Source of the DNA: SZUA-36 sp963759155
Lineage (GTDB): Bacteria; Pseudomonadota; Gammaproteobacteria; Xanthomonadales; SZUA-36
DNA length: 64,000 nucleotides
Reading direction: 5' to 3'
Assembly (NCBI GenBank): GCA_963759155.1
Contig: CAVWXX010000013.1
Location: 186,001 to 250,000, forward strand
The position numbers were made by a program, and so were the translations under genes. Numbering within the stretch: the first letter of the stretch is position 1; the number at the start of each line of letters is the position of its first letter. Positions 54,817-63,975 of the stretch are shown piece after piece. The notes under the pieces are model-generated. The model worked only from the letters and a program-made list of their open reading frames with translations. It did no database searches and was not told the DNA's origin.

Positions 54817-55458
54817 TCAGGCACCATCCAGCAATCCATACCGCATCGCCATGCGCACCATTTCAACTTCACTGCGTGCACCCAACTTGCCCAGTATTCT
54901 GTATTTATAAGTGGATACTGTCTTGGGACTCAAACTCATTAGTGTGGCAATATCCGGTATACGGCGACCATCCGTAATTTTCAACATCACCTCCATCTCC
55001 CGTGCTGACAAATCTTCAAATGGCGAGTCCTTGCCGGAGCCGGACAGCATCGATAAGGCAAGCTGTTTCGCTGCCTCGTTACCAATGTAACGTTGACCAC
55101 CCGACACCACTTTGATTGCTTGCAGTAATTCCTCGGCCTCACAGTCACGGGTCAAATAGCCGCTTGCACCCACACCCATCATGCGTGATGGAAAAGGTGG
55201 CTTGGCGTGTACAGCCAGTATGATAATTCGGACGCCTGGATGTATTCTCAGTAGTTTCCTTGTAATCTCAAAACCCGTTAACCCGGGCAAATTAATACTG
55301 AGCAGGATAATATCGGGATGAAAGCGCCTGCAACGACTGAGCGCGGCTTCCCCCGATTTTGCCTCCCTGATTTCTGATATTTCGCTACTTTGGTCAAGAA
55401 TATGCCGTAGCCCGGTTCTAACCAACGCCTGATCATCGATGATGAGTATTTGAACCAT
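54817..55458 (-). CDS. GacA/UvrY-like LuxR-family response regulator with non-phosphorylatable receiver
   Basis: 213 residues, full length for GacA. Receiver domain 1-120 with the acidic pair Asp8-Asp9, then a LuxR-type helix-turn-helix (about 145-205) with LSAREMEVMLKITDGR and LSPKTVSTYKYRI. At the phosphorylation position (54) the codon is AGT, giving Ser (IILLSINLPG); the Thr expected at 82 is Ala and the Lys at 104 is Arg (GYLTRD). It should therefore not be a classical phospho-switch, although it retains the GacA layout and DNA-binding helix. It is not next to uvrC. Probably a paralogue of a true GacA located elsewhere. Confidence 0.85.
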   Translation of the reverse strand: MVQILIIDDQALVRTGLRHILDQSSEISEIREAKSGEAALSRCRRFHPDIILLSINLPGLTGFEITRKLLRIHPGVRIIILAVHAKPPFPSRMMGVGASGYLTRDCEAEELLQAIKVVSGGQRYIGNEAAKQLALSMLSGSGKDSPFEDLSAREMEVMLKITDGRRIPDIATLMSLSPKTVSTYKYRILGKLGARSEVEMVRMAMRYGLLDGA

Positions 55459-55793
55459 GATTTCCCCCTTTAGGATTGATTCGGTTTTTATTTGACTTAG
55501 ATTTCCGACAGAAATGCCCCTTTAGTCAGAAAGTCCACACGCAATTCCCAACGAGAACGAAATATGGACTATTTAACTATAGACACTCAATTCCTATAAG
55601 TCGACCAGTGACAAGCATTTGTGTCAGATCGAGCAAATTCCCTACAAGCGCTTCATCTTATGTGGTTTTTTAGTGATGCGCGTTCAAGCCGCTTTGAATG
55701 AATTTTGAACTAATGGGTTATTGCGTTACATCCGGGTTGCAAAGCAGTGTTTTTAGGTCATAATTAAAGTGCTAGCATATTAGGGGGACTATT
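55459..55793. other. Divergent gap between regulator and methyltransferase genes
   Basis: About 335 bases, AT-rich, promoters for both sides expected. No gene, tRNA or strong hairpin seen. A good ribosome-binding site (AGGGGG) lies just upstream of ATG 55794. Confidence 0.45.
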
Positions 55794-56597
55794 ATGGCAA
55801 ACCTGCACTTTACACCCGACATAACCGATGACCTCGTGAGGGTCCACGAGCAATACCTGGTACCCGCCATTTATGCACAATGGGCCAGCAGGGTTGCTGA
55901 TATTGCCGAAATTGAGGTAGGACAGGATGTGCTTGATGTTGCCTGTGGCACTGGCACGCTCGCCCGGGCAATCCGGTTGGAGGCCGGCTTGCGTGGCAAG
56001 ATAATCGGACTCGATACCAGCGAGAAAATGCTCGAATCCGCACATAGACAATCCAGTGGGATCGAATGGCAACTTGGCGATGCCACGAAAATACCATTCG
56101 TAAAACACCGTTTTGATCGTGTTATGTGTCAATTTGCTTTGATGTTCTTCACCAACCGGGTGGCGGCGATCAAGGAAATGCTCAGGGTATGCAAGCCGGA
56201 TGGACTCGTTGTTGTTGCCACCTGGGGTTCACTGCAACCGGGTGGAGCCTACGATACCCTGATCAAACTCGTCGGGAAACTCAGGGGTGCACATGCTGCG
56301 GCAAAGATGTCATCTCCCTGGACTCTTGGAAAGCCCGGAGTGATAGATGCTTTACTCCTTTCATCAGGCATTAATGAATACGAATGTCATGAACGCTTTG
56401 GAAAAGCCAGTTACCCATCCATAAGAGCATTTATCGAGTCACACCTGCAACTCGCAGGCGAATACGACAACATGGATACTGATTCTTTTCAGGAGTTGTG
56501 GGATGCAGCCAATATGCAACTCCGTCCCTTCGTTGGCCCTGGCGGGCAGTTAATAGCGCAATTAAACGCAAATATATTCGTTATTAAGCCTGGCTGA
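55794..56597 (+). CDS. Class I SAM-dependent methyltransferase
   Basis: 267 residues of the UbiE/Methyltransf_11-like type: motif I VLDVACGTGTLARA, then the acidic GLDTSEKML, motif II-like GDATKIPFVKHRFDRVMCQFALMF, written in part, and VVVATWGSLQPGG. Soluble. The substrate is unknown; UbiE itself is ruled out by the divergent C-terminal half. Single-gene unit preceded by a strong ribosome-binding site. Confidence 0.8.
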   Translation: MANLHFTPDITDDLVRVHEQYLVPAIYAQWASRVADIAEIEVGQDVLDVACGTGTLARAIRLEAGLRGKIIGLDTSEKMLESAHRQSSGIEWQLGDATKIPFVKHRFDRVMCQFALMFFTNRVAAIKEMLRVCKPDGLVVVATWGSLQPGGAYDTLIKLVGKLRGAHAAAKMSSPWTLGKPGVIDALLLSSGINEYECHERFGKASYPSIRAFIESHLQLAGEYDNMDTDSFQELWDAANMQLRPFVGPGGQLIAQLNANIFVIKPG

Positions 56598-56672
56598 AAA
56601 CACGTTTCTATTGCGTTAAGCCTTCCAATGAGGCAAGCATGCGTCGCTGTAAAATGCAGAAGTTTCTGAATC

Positions 56673-56957
56673 TCACTCCACTCTTATCCTGATCACCATT
56701 CCGTTACGAACCGATACAATTTTGTCCTTTTTCCCGTAGCGTTCAAAAACCCAGTTTGATACCGTTACATTCAGTCTGCGCCCCTCTTCAGTAGCAAGCT
56801 CTTTGCCACTGTATTTTCTCATCGGTTTCCCACACCTTTTTAACAGCTGATTTGCCGAATCACCTGTCTTTACGACCTTATTGCCACAACGAATACTATT
56901 TGCCTGCAAGTCACTTGAAAGCAGGATAAGCCACGTGAATAAAAGCAAATATTTCAT
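56673..56957 (-). CDS. DUF2845 exported protein
   Basis: 94 residues: signal peptide (about 19 residues, ending QANS), then the domain with SIRCGNKVVKTGDSANQLLKRCGKP in part, having two Cys that may form a disulfide, and a basic C-terminal half ending in beta-type hydrophobic pattern. DUF2845 proteins are small periplasmic proteins of unknown role. Monocistronic, facing away from the methyltransferase gene. Confidence 0.8.
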   Translation of the reverse strand: MKYLLLFTWLILLSSDLQANSIRCGNKVVKTGDSANQLLKRCGKPMRKYSGKELATEEGRRLNVTVSNWVFERYGKKDKIVSVRNGMVIRIRVE

Positions 56958-57094
56958 ACCTGTATCTCCCCTTTTCCTGGTACGAAATAATGCTAGATCA
57001 TAATTACAGGGACTGAATAGGGGAAAATGGAACCAGGGCTTGTCGGGAATATTTGACGATTGTTTGTCTCAATGCGGATATTCTGGCGCCTGGT

Positions 57095-57145
57095 GGTGCT
57101 CACCCAGCCGTCTTAGGCAAATAAAAAACCCGCCGGGTGGCGGGT
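57095..57145. repeat. 51-base direct repeat, copy 1 (with terminator hairpin)
   Basis: Identical to 57312-57362. It contains CACCCAGCCGTCTTAGGC followed by the AAAAACCCGCC/GGCGGGT hairpin. In this copy the T run and the tRNA are missing, but the following bases (GAGATGGGTGGGATT) resemble the 3' end of the tRNA-Ser that follows copy 2, so the duplication may have included part of the tRNA. Confidence 0.8.
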
Positions 57146-57311
57146 GAGATGGGTGGGATTACAGGGTACATCCTGTACCCTGCCCTTCGGGCTCGCTGCG
57201 CTCGTGCAAAAACGTATTGTGCATGGACGCACCGGTGCCGCGTAGCACAAGGATGTGCGAGAGCGGCCTCCCGGCGTTTTTGTCGAACCCACTGGCCGCT
57301 ATGCGGCGGTG
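57146..57311. repeat. Palindrome-rich insert between the two direct repeats
   Basis: Contains GGGTACA-TCC-TGTACCC near 57163-57179, GCCC-TTC-GGGC immediately after, and the TTGTGC/GCACAA pair around 57218-57250. This density of short palindromes is like REP/palindromic extragenic elements. No credible protein. Frames spanning it on both strands are a by-product of the repeats. Confidence 0.5.
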
Positions 57312-57362
57312 GGTGCTCACCCAGCCGTCTTAGGCAAATAAAAAACCCGCCGGGTGGCGGGT
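57312..57362. repeat. 51-base direct repeat, copy 2 (terminator of tRNA-Ser)
   Basis: Second copy of the repeat at 57095. Here the hairpin is completed by a T run (TTTTTT, 57362-57367) and by A6 on the other side, so it can work as a terminator on both strands. Confidence 0.8.
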
Positions 57363-57369
57363 TTTTTAT
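57340..57369 (-). terminator. Terminator of tRNA-Ser
   Basis: AAAAAACCCGCC and GGCGGGTTTTTT pair around GGGT; read on the minus strand it lies just downstream of the tRNA 3' end and provides a U run. Symmetric, so it works in both directions. Confidence 0.8.
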
Positions 57370-57370
57370 T

Positions 57371-57461
<91 letters not shown>

Positions 57462-57672
57462 AAAATCGTGTGACGAATATCAAGACGCGCAGAATACAGA
57501 AAAATGCGCTTGTGTTCCACCCCTGTCCACAGGCATATGACAGATATGTTGAAATTAAGTAGAGTATCGCTACGGGATCGTCGGTTTACGACCCGAATGT
57601 ATTGAACTTTTAGAAATGAACCTTATCTTATTGTTCTATTAACCACTCACAACATGGAGCTTTACCCAACGT

Positions 57673-58347
57673 ATGAATCAGACACAATACAGAACACAAA
57701 CCCTGCAGCCTGTTTCAGCTCTGGAAATGAACAAGGTGTTACGCAATACTTATGCCTTGCTTTCCATGACACTCTTGTTTTCAGCGGTCATGGCCGGCGT
57801 TGCAATGGCATTAAACTGGCCGCACCCGGGTGTCGTGATAACGCTTGTCGGGTATTTTGGCTTGCTGTTTCTTACAACCAAGCTTCGTAATAGCGCCTGG
57901 GGCATTCTTTCCGTATTTGCCTTGACCGGCTTTATGGGAATCACCCTTGGTCCGATCATCAACATGTACCTTTATCGCTTTGGTAATGGCACCGAAATCG
58001 TCATGATGGCACTGGGTGGCACCGGCGTCATATTTCTGGCCATGTCCGGCCTGGCATTGACCAGCAAACGGGATTTCTCATTCATGGGTAAGTTCCTTGC
58101 CATCGGCATCCTGGTTGCCTTCCTTGCTGCCATTGGTAACCTGTTCTTCCAGTTACCGGCACTGGGTTTGGCTGTTTCCAGCATGTTTGTACTGTTGATG
58201 GCCGGCTTGATCCTGTTCCAGACACAGCAAATCGTTCGTGGCGGTGAAACCAATTACATCATGGCCACGGTTACTTTATTTGTCAGTTTGTTTAATCTGT
58301 TTACCAGCCTGTTACACCTGCTGGGCGCGGGCTTTGGCGAAGACTGA
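57673..58347 (+). CDS. Bax inhibitor-1 / YccA-family membrane protein
   Basis: 224 residues, seven membrane helices. N-terminal cytoplasmic start followed by NKVLRNTYALLSMTLLFSA, the family GPIINMYL segment, and the C-terminal FVSLFNLFTSLLHLLG with a partly conserved Asp/Glu end (GAGFGED). Proteins of this family are linked to calcium leak and, in YccA, to FtsH regulation. Monocistronic with its own terminator. Confidence 0.9.
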   Translation: MNQTQYRTQTLQPVSALEMNKVLRNTYALLSMTLLFSAVMAGVAMALNWPHPGVVITLVGYFGLLFLTTKLRNSAWGILSVFALTGFMGITLGPIINMYLYRFGNGTEIVMMALGGTGVIFLAMSGLALTSKRDFSFMGKFLAIGILVAFLAAIGNLFFQLPALGLAVSSMFVLLMAGLILFQTQQIVRGGETNYIMATVTLFVSLFNLFTSLLHLLGAGFGED

Positions 58348-58365
58348 TCGTTTAACACTGTAAAA

Positions 58366-58396
58366 GAAAAGACCCGCTTGATGCGGGTCTTTTTTT
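58366..58396. terminator. Bidirectional terminator between the Bax inhibitor gene and serS
   Basis: AAAAGACCCGC and GCGGGTCTTTT pair around TTGAT, with A and T runs on either side. It stops the rightward gene and can also stop the leftward serS transcript. Confidence 0.85.
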
Positions 58397-58422
58397 GCCT
58401 GTCATATTGCCTGAACCAACAA

Positions 58423-59700
58423 CTAGGGCTTGATCACTTCCTGGCCACCCATATACGGCTGCAGAGCCTCGGGCACACGAATCGATCCGTCCTGCTGTTG
58501 ATAGTTTTCCAAAACAGCGATCAAAGTACGTCCAACCGCCAGTCCGGATCCATTCAGCGTATGCACCAGTTCGGGCTTGCCAGTATCCTGCTTGCGTACC
58601 CGGGATTTCATCCGGCGGGCCTGAAAGTCGGTGCAGTTGCTACAGGACGAAATTTCACGATAGGCACCCTGCCCCGGCAACCAGACTTCGATGTCGTAGG
58701 TTTTAGCCGCTGAGAAACCCATATCGCCAGTACACAATACGATTGTGCGGTAAGCGAGATTCAGTTTCTGCAGGATCTTCTCGGCATTTCCGATCAGTTC
58801 CTCGTGGGCGGCTTCAGAGTCTTCCGCATTAACGATGTGCACCAGTTCCACCTTCTCAAACTGATGCTGACGAATCATACCGCGCGTATCCTGTCCGGCA
58901 GACCCTGCTTCACGGCGGAAACACGGTGTTTGCGCCGCGTACTTGATGGGTAGTTCATCGCTGCTGAATATCAGGTCGGCCGCCAGGTTTGTCACAGGAA
59001 CTTCCGCGGTCGGGACAAGGTATCTCGGTGGGTCATCCGTCGTGGCGAAAGCGTCATCGGCAAACTTGGGCAACTGGCCCGTACCCTGCATGGTTTCACC
59101 CTTGACCAGGTAAGGGACATAAACCTCGGTGTAACCGTGTTCCTGTGTATGCACATCAAGCATGAACTGCGCCAGTGCGCGGTGTAAACGCGCAAAAGAA
59201 GATTTTAATAATGTGAAACGGGCGCCTGCGAGTTTTGCCGCGGCTTCCGAATCCATCATCTGATGCAATTCACCCAGTTCTACATGATCCCTGGGCTGAA
59301 AATCATACGTGGGTACAAGCCCCCATTTGCGTAGCTCGACATTTTCAGTCTCGTCAGCGCCCACCGGAACATCTGGCGCTGCAAGGTTTGGAATATCGAG
59401 CAACCAGGCTGTCTGTTCATCACGAACCTGCCTGAACTCGGCCTCGACCGCTTTGAGATCATCCCCCAGCTTGGCAACAGCCGCTAAAAGGGGCTGAATA
59501 TCCTCACCCCTGGCCTTGGCCTGCCCAATGGACTTGGCGCTGGAATTGCGTTTGCTCTGCAGTTCCTCCACTTCCATTTGTAATGTCTTTCGACGTGCTT
59601 CCAGGGCCTCGTATGCGGCGCCGTCCAGCGCATAACCGCGCGTCTTGAGGGCCGCAACAGTGGCCTCAAGATCATGTCTTAAAATTTGGTGATCAAGCAT
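58423..59700 (-). CDS. serS: Serine-tRNA ligase
   Basis: 425 residues. N-terminal tRNA-binding coiled-coil arm (about 30-100), then the class II catalytic core with FRREAGSAGQDTRGMIRQHQF (motif 2, given in part) and GSGLAVGRTLIAVLENYQ (motif 3). It charges tRNA-Ser. It follows lolA with a 39-base gap. Confidence 0.97.
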   Translation of the reverse strand: MLDHQILRHDLEATVAALKTRGYALDGAAYEALEARRKTLQMEVEELQSKRNSSAKSIGQAKARGEDIQPLLAAVAKLGDDLKAVEAEFRQVRDEQTAWLLDIPNLAAPDVPVGADETENVELRKWGLVPTYDFQPRDHVELGELHQMMDSEAAAKLAGARFTLLKSSFARLHRALAQFMLDVHTQEHGYTEVYVPYLVKGETMQGTGQLPKFADDAFATTDDPPRYLVPTAEVPVTNLAADLIFSSDELPIKYAAQTPCFRREAGSAGQDTRGMIRQHQFEKVELVHIVNAEDSEAAHEELIGNAEKILQKLNLAYRTIVLCTGDMGFSAAKTYDIEVWLPGQGAYREISSCSNCTDFQARRMKSRVRKQDTGKPELVHTLNGSGLAVGRTLIAVLENYQQQDGSIRVPEALQPYMGGQEVIKP

Positions 59701-59739
59701 TATAATTTCTATCGTTTAAAAAAGCGGAATTGTAACACT

Positions 59740-60390
59740 TCATTCGGGTAAGGCGGCGACTCCAACGACGTCTGTGCCCTCAGGTGGCGAGAACATGAAT
59801 AATTCCGGTTCCGGAGGCGGGTTCATCAGTACATTTTCAAACCTGATTTCTGTTCTTTGTCCAAACGCATCTTCCATCGTCATCATATTAACGCCGCCTG
59901 GCGTCATGCCGAGCAGGATGCGTTCAAACTCGGATTCTGTATCAAGACTTTTCAGTTCCAGCAGCATCATTCCTTCAAACTCACCCAATTCGGTGACTTG
60001 AAACTGTTCATCAAGCTGGCTGATGTCACCCAGTATCATCAAGGGTGTGTTGTTTGTCTGTGCGGATTGAGGCTTGACGGTCACTTGCTCAAGGGACTCG
60101 TCATAGATCCAGACATTATTACCATCGGCAACAATGATCTCCGGAAAGTCCCCTGTATACACCCAGCGCAATTTATCCGGGCTTTGTAACCAGACCTGCC
60201 CCTGGCTTTGATCCTGAACACGCCCATCCTGCGATTTTACGGTCTGTATAAATTCAGCCTGAAACCGGTCCAGTTCACCGGCAAAACGCTCAAGTTCACT
60301 GCGCGCCGGACCGGACTCTTCTGCCAGGACAGGTGTCGCGATGATGACCAGCGTTACTATGATGAGCTTAACAATATGATTCAAAATCAA
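59740..60390 (-). CDS. lolA: Outer-membrane lipoprotein carrier protein LolA
   Basis: 216 residues: signal peptide (about 23 residues, ending VLAE), then the beta-barrel-like fold with FQAEFIQTV, GQVWLQSPDKLRW and NNVWIYDESLEQVTV. It carries lipoproteins through the periplasm from the LolCDE machine, whose genes are at 48474-50403. It overlaps ftsK by 4 bases. Confidence 0.94.
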   Translation of the reverse strand: MILNHIVKLIIVTLVIIATPVLAEESGPARSELERFAGELDRFQAEFIQTVKSQDGRVQDQSQGQVWLQSPDKLRWVYTGDFPEIIVADGNNVWIYDESLEQVTVKPQSAQTNNTPLMILGDISQLDEQFQVTELGEFEGMMLLELKSLDTESEFERILLGMTPGGVNMMTMEDAFGQRTEIRFENVLMNPPPEPELFMFSPPEGTDVVGVAALPE

Positions 60391-62708
60391 TCCCTGGGTG
60401 GTGGCGGCGCCAATACTTCACGCATTCCATTGTGCTCTGGTTGTGAGACCACGCCGCTTGCTTCCATCTCTTCGATGATCCGCGCGGCCCTGTTGTAACC
60501 GACCCGTAAATGACGCTGCACACTGGATATGGATGCCTTTCTCGACTCAGTAACAAAGGCAACAGCCTGGTCATAAAGTTCATCCTGATCGCCTTGTGTC
60601 TCCTTGGGGATACCACTGGCATTGATGGTCATTCCATCGGTCGTCATCTGGGTTTCTTCCAGGATGTCTTCCACATAATCCGGTTCGCCCAATGACTTGA
60701 TGTAATCAACCACGCCATGCACTTCGTGGTCATCGACAAAAGCGCCGTGTACACGTTCGGGTATGGCCGTACCTGGTGGCATGTACAGCATGTCACCATG
60801 CCCGAGCAATTGCTCGGCGCCCATCTGGTCGAGGATGGTACGTGAGTCAACCCGTGATGAAACCTGGAAAGCGATGCGCGTCGGGATATTGGCCTTGATC
60901 AAGCCGGTAATAACATCCACCGACGGGCGCTGGGTAGCGAGAATGAGATGGATACCCGATGCACGCGCTTTTTGCGCCAGACGTGCAATCAGCTCATCGA
61001 TTTTCTTGCCCAGGATCATCATCATGTCGGCAAGTTCATCGACAATCACAACGATATAAGGCAGGTGATCCAATTCGGGTGCTTCTTCATCCGGATTAAA
61101 CTCGTCCGGTTTAAACAAGGGATCCTTAAGAGGCGTTCCTGCCTCACGCGCCTCGCGAACCTTCTTGTTGAAACCCGCCAGGTTACGCACACCTTCTGCT
61201 GACATCAGGCGATAACGGCGTTCCATCTCCGCCACGCACCAACGCAAAGCATTTGCGGCTTCTTTCATGTCGGTTACAACCGGCGCCAACAGGTGAGGAA
61301 TGTCAGCGTAAATTGACAGTTCCAGCATCTTGGGATCGATCATCACCAGGCGGACCTCCTCGGGGCCGGCTTTGTACAAAAGACTTAAGATCATGGCGTT
61401 GAGCGCCACTGACTTACCTGAACCGGTGGTTCCTGCAACGAGCAAATGCGGCATTTTTGCCAGATTAGCAACGATGGGGCGCCCTGAAATACTCTTGCCC
61501 AGGGCCAGGGTCAACGGATGGTTGGATTTATCGTAAACCTCTGAACGCAGAATTTCTGAAAGAAAGACCATCTGACGATTGTTATTGGGTATCTCCAGAC
61601 CGATGGTCGACTTGCCAGGAATGACCTCCACAACACGCACGGAAACGATACTGAGCCCTCTTGCGAGATCTTTGGCCAGGTTCATGATCTGAGCTGATTT
61701 GACGCCGGCAGCCGGCTCCAATTCAAACCGGGTAATGACGGGGCCAGGATGAACGGCCACCACGGTTACCTGAACACCAAAATCGGCGAGTTTTAGCTCG
61801 ACCTGCTTGGAAAGCGCCTTTAGCGCATCCTCGGTATAACCCGGAAGCTGATCGTGGGGTTCGTCCAGCATATCCAGTGGTGGCAGGGAGTCCGCCGGCA
61901 GGTTGTTGAACAAGGGTCGTTGTTTTTCCTTGGCAACACGCTTGCTGGGCTGTTCGGCCGGCATACTGATCTGGGGTTCAATTTTTGGCGCTGTTTTGCC
62001 CTTCTGAAGGATTGAGTCTGTTTTACGCACCTCCTCCCGCTTGGCCTTGGCGCGACGTCCGGCAAACCAGTCGCGCATATTGGCTATATTGTTTACAAGC
62101 CAGTCGATAGCATTCAGCGTAATCTTTCCCGTGACGTCCATGACCAGAAACCATGACAAACCGGTAAACAGGGTGATACCGACCAGCATCATTGACAACA
62201 GGAACAAGGTAGAACCTAACATACCTGTCCACTGCAATAGCGGTGAAGCAACAACCGCACCGATAACCCCGCCACCATTGGCCGGCATGCTGCCAGCCGG
62301 GGGCAGCAAGTGCATATCACTCAGACCGGTCGAGGAAAGCAGAAACAACGCCAATCCCGTAATGATGGCAACGGCCTCAATCACTCCTGCGTCTGATTCC
62401 GCTGCTTTCTTGCGCCACACACGCCAGCCCGCATAGATCGTAATGACCGGCAGAAGGTAAGCGATGTAACCGGTCAGCCCCAAAAACGCATCAGCTATCC
62501 AGGCACCTAGAATACGGCCTGCGTTCTGCACGTGGTCGGAGTTGGTTGTGCTGAAAGGTCCGGGATCGGTTGGACTGTAGGTGAATAAACAGGCAACCAG
62601 GTACACGGCCACCAGAATAGACAGTAAAAAAGCACTCTCCCTCAGGTGATGCGTCAGCCGGGACGGAGTAGCTTCGGCTTTTTTGGGTTTCTTACGAGCT
62701 TGCGGCAA
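60387..62708 (-). CDS. ftsK: DNA translocase FtsK
   Basis: 773 residues, with TTG as start (AAGG about 10 bases upstream; no in-frame ATG nearby). Four to five N-terminal membrane helices, a linker, then the motor with Walker A GTTGSGKSVALN and VVIVDELADMMMI, and a C-terminal winged-helix gamma domain (SSVQRHLRVGYNRAARIIEEME in part) that recognises KOPS sequences. It pumps DNA at the septum and activates XerCD recombination. The linker is short compared with E. coli. Confidence 0.96.
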   Translation of the reverse strand: MPQARKKPKKAEATPSRLTHHLRESAFLLSILVAVYLVACLFTYSPTDPGPFSTTNSDHVQNAGRILGAWIADAFLGLTGYIAYLLPVITIYAGWRVWRKKAAESDAGVIEAVAIITGLALFLLSSTGLSDMHLLPPAGSMPANGGGVIGAVVASPLLQWTGMLGSTLFLLSMMLVGITLFTGLSWFLVMDVTGKITLNAIDWLVNNIANMRDWFAGRRAKAKREEVRKTDSILQKGKTAPKIEPQISMPAEQPSKRVAKEKQRPLFNNLPADSLPPLDMLDEPHDQLPGYTEDALKALSKQVELKLADFGVQVTVVAVHPGPVITRFELEPAAGVKSAQIMNLAKDLARGLSIVSVRVVEVIPGKSTIGLEIPNNNRQMVFLSEILRSEVYDKSNHPLTLALGKSISGRPIVANLAKMPHLLVAGTTGSGKSVALNAMILSLLYKAGPEEVRLVMIDPKMLELSIYADIPHLLAPVVTDMKEAANALRWCVAEMERRYRLMSAEGVRNLAGFNKKVREAREAGTPLKDPLFKPDEFNPDEEAPELDHLPYIVVIVDELADMMMILGKKIDELIARLAQKARASGIHLILATQRPSVDVITGLIKANIPTRIAFQVSSRVDSRTILDQMGAEQLLGHGDMLYMPPGTAIPERVHGAFVDDHEVHGVVDYIKSLGEPDYVEDILEETQMTTDGMTINASGIPKETQGDQDELYDQAVAFVTESRKASISSVQRHLRVGYNRAARIIEEMEASGVVSQPEHNGMREVLAPPPPRD

Positions 62709-63009
62709 TGTTATCTACCTTATAAGGATTATTATTTAAGTACTTATATTTGAAGTCAAATAAGACTCGACACAGGGTCTATATTACCCTGTAAAGAATA
62801 CATTTCAAGCCATAATGCCACATTCAAATCCAAACTTGGCATTAAACAGGCAAACAGGCATATGGAATAGAACTCTGATCAGTTAAAATGCTTTACTTGA
62901 AACTGCACTTTCAGTCTCAGGCTGGACAGGGCAGAATAATTCAGCGAACACTTTCAGGCACCTGGTGAAATGACCGGTCGTCTGCATTTCATTAACGGAG
63001 CAATTATAC
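62709..63009. promoter_or_regulatory. Divergent ftsK/trxB intergenic region
   Basis: About 300 bases of AT-rich DNA with no gene. It contains TATTTG-AAGT-CAAATA at 62747-62762, a 16-base palindrome that could be an operator. In Escherichia coli lrp lies between trxB and ftsK; it is absent here. GGAG at about 62996-63000 serves trxB. Confidence 0.5.
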
Positions 63010-63975
63010 ATGAGCGATATCTCACACCACCGGCTCTTGATCGTCGGATCCGGTCCCGCCGGTTACACCGCCGCCATCTACGCGGCACGTGCCAATCTCA
63101 AGCCCACCGTCATTACCGGCATCCAGCAAGGTGGTCAGCTGACCATTACAACCGATGTTGATAACTGGCCGGGTGACGCAGAAGGTGTTCAGGGACCGGA
63201 GTTAATGCAGCGTATGCTGGCGCATGCAGAGCGTTTCGAGACAGAAATTATATTTGATCACATACATACGGTTGACCTGGATCAGTATCCATTCCTGCTT
63301 GAAGGCGACTCGGGCAAGTACACATGTGACGCAATGGTGATTGCAACCGGCGCCAGCGCCAAATACCTGGGTTTACCCTCGGAAGAAGCGTTTATGGGCC
63401 AGGGCGTTTCTGCCTGTGCAACCTGTGACGGATTTTTCTATCGTGACAGGAAGGTCGCGGTTGTCGGTGGTGGCAATACGGCTGTAGAGGAGGCGCTTTA
63501 CCTGTCTAATCTGGCCTCGGAAGTCGTCGTGGTTCATCGTCGGGATGAATTGCGTGCTGAAAAAATCTTGCAGGACCGCCTGTTTGAAAAGGAAAAGAAT
63601 GGCAATGTGAGTTTCATGTGGGACCACAACGTCGAAGAAGTACTTGGCGGCGATGGGGGCGTGACCGGTCTGAGGGTGAAGCACGCGAAGACCGGTGAGC
63701 TGACCGATATCGACGCAGACGGTGTATTTATTGCCATCGGCCACAACCCCAACTCGGAAATATTCAAAGACAAGCTCGACATGAAAAACGGTTACATCAC
63801 CATAAAAAGCGGCACCGATGGCCTGGCTACCATGACCAGCAAGCCGGGCGTATTCGCTGCAGGCGACGTTACCGACCATGTCTATCGGCAGGCAGTGACC
63901 TCAGCTGGTTTCGGCTGCATGGCTGCACTCGATGCAGACCGCTGGCTGGAAGAACAAAAAGACGCTGCAAGCTGA
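63010..63975 (+). CDS. trxB: Thioredoxin-disulfide reductase
   Basis: 321 residues. FAD-binding GSGPAGYTAAIYAARA, redox-active CATCDG near residue 138, NADPH-binding GGGNTAVEEALYLS, and the C-terminal FAD segment GVFAAGDV. It reduces thioredoxin with NADPH. It runs divergently from ftsK. Confidence 0.97.
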   Translation: MSDISHHRLLIVGSGPAGYTAAIYAARANLKPTVITGIQQGGQLTITTDVDNWPGDAEGVQGPELMQRMLAHAERFETEIIFDHIHTVDLDQYPFLLEGDSGKYTCDAMVIATGASAKYLGLPSEEAFMGQGVSACATCDGFFYRDRKVAVVGGGNTAVEEALYLSNLASEVVVVHRRDELRAEKILQDRLFEKEKNGNVSFMWDHNVEEVLGGDGGVTGLRVKHAKTGELTDIDADGVFIAIGHNPNSEIFKDKLDMKNGYITIKSGTDGLATMTSKPGVFAAGDVTDHVYRQAVTSAGFGCMAALDADRWLEEQKDAAS

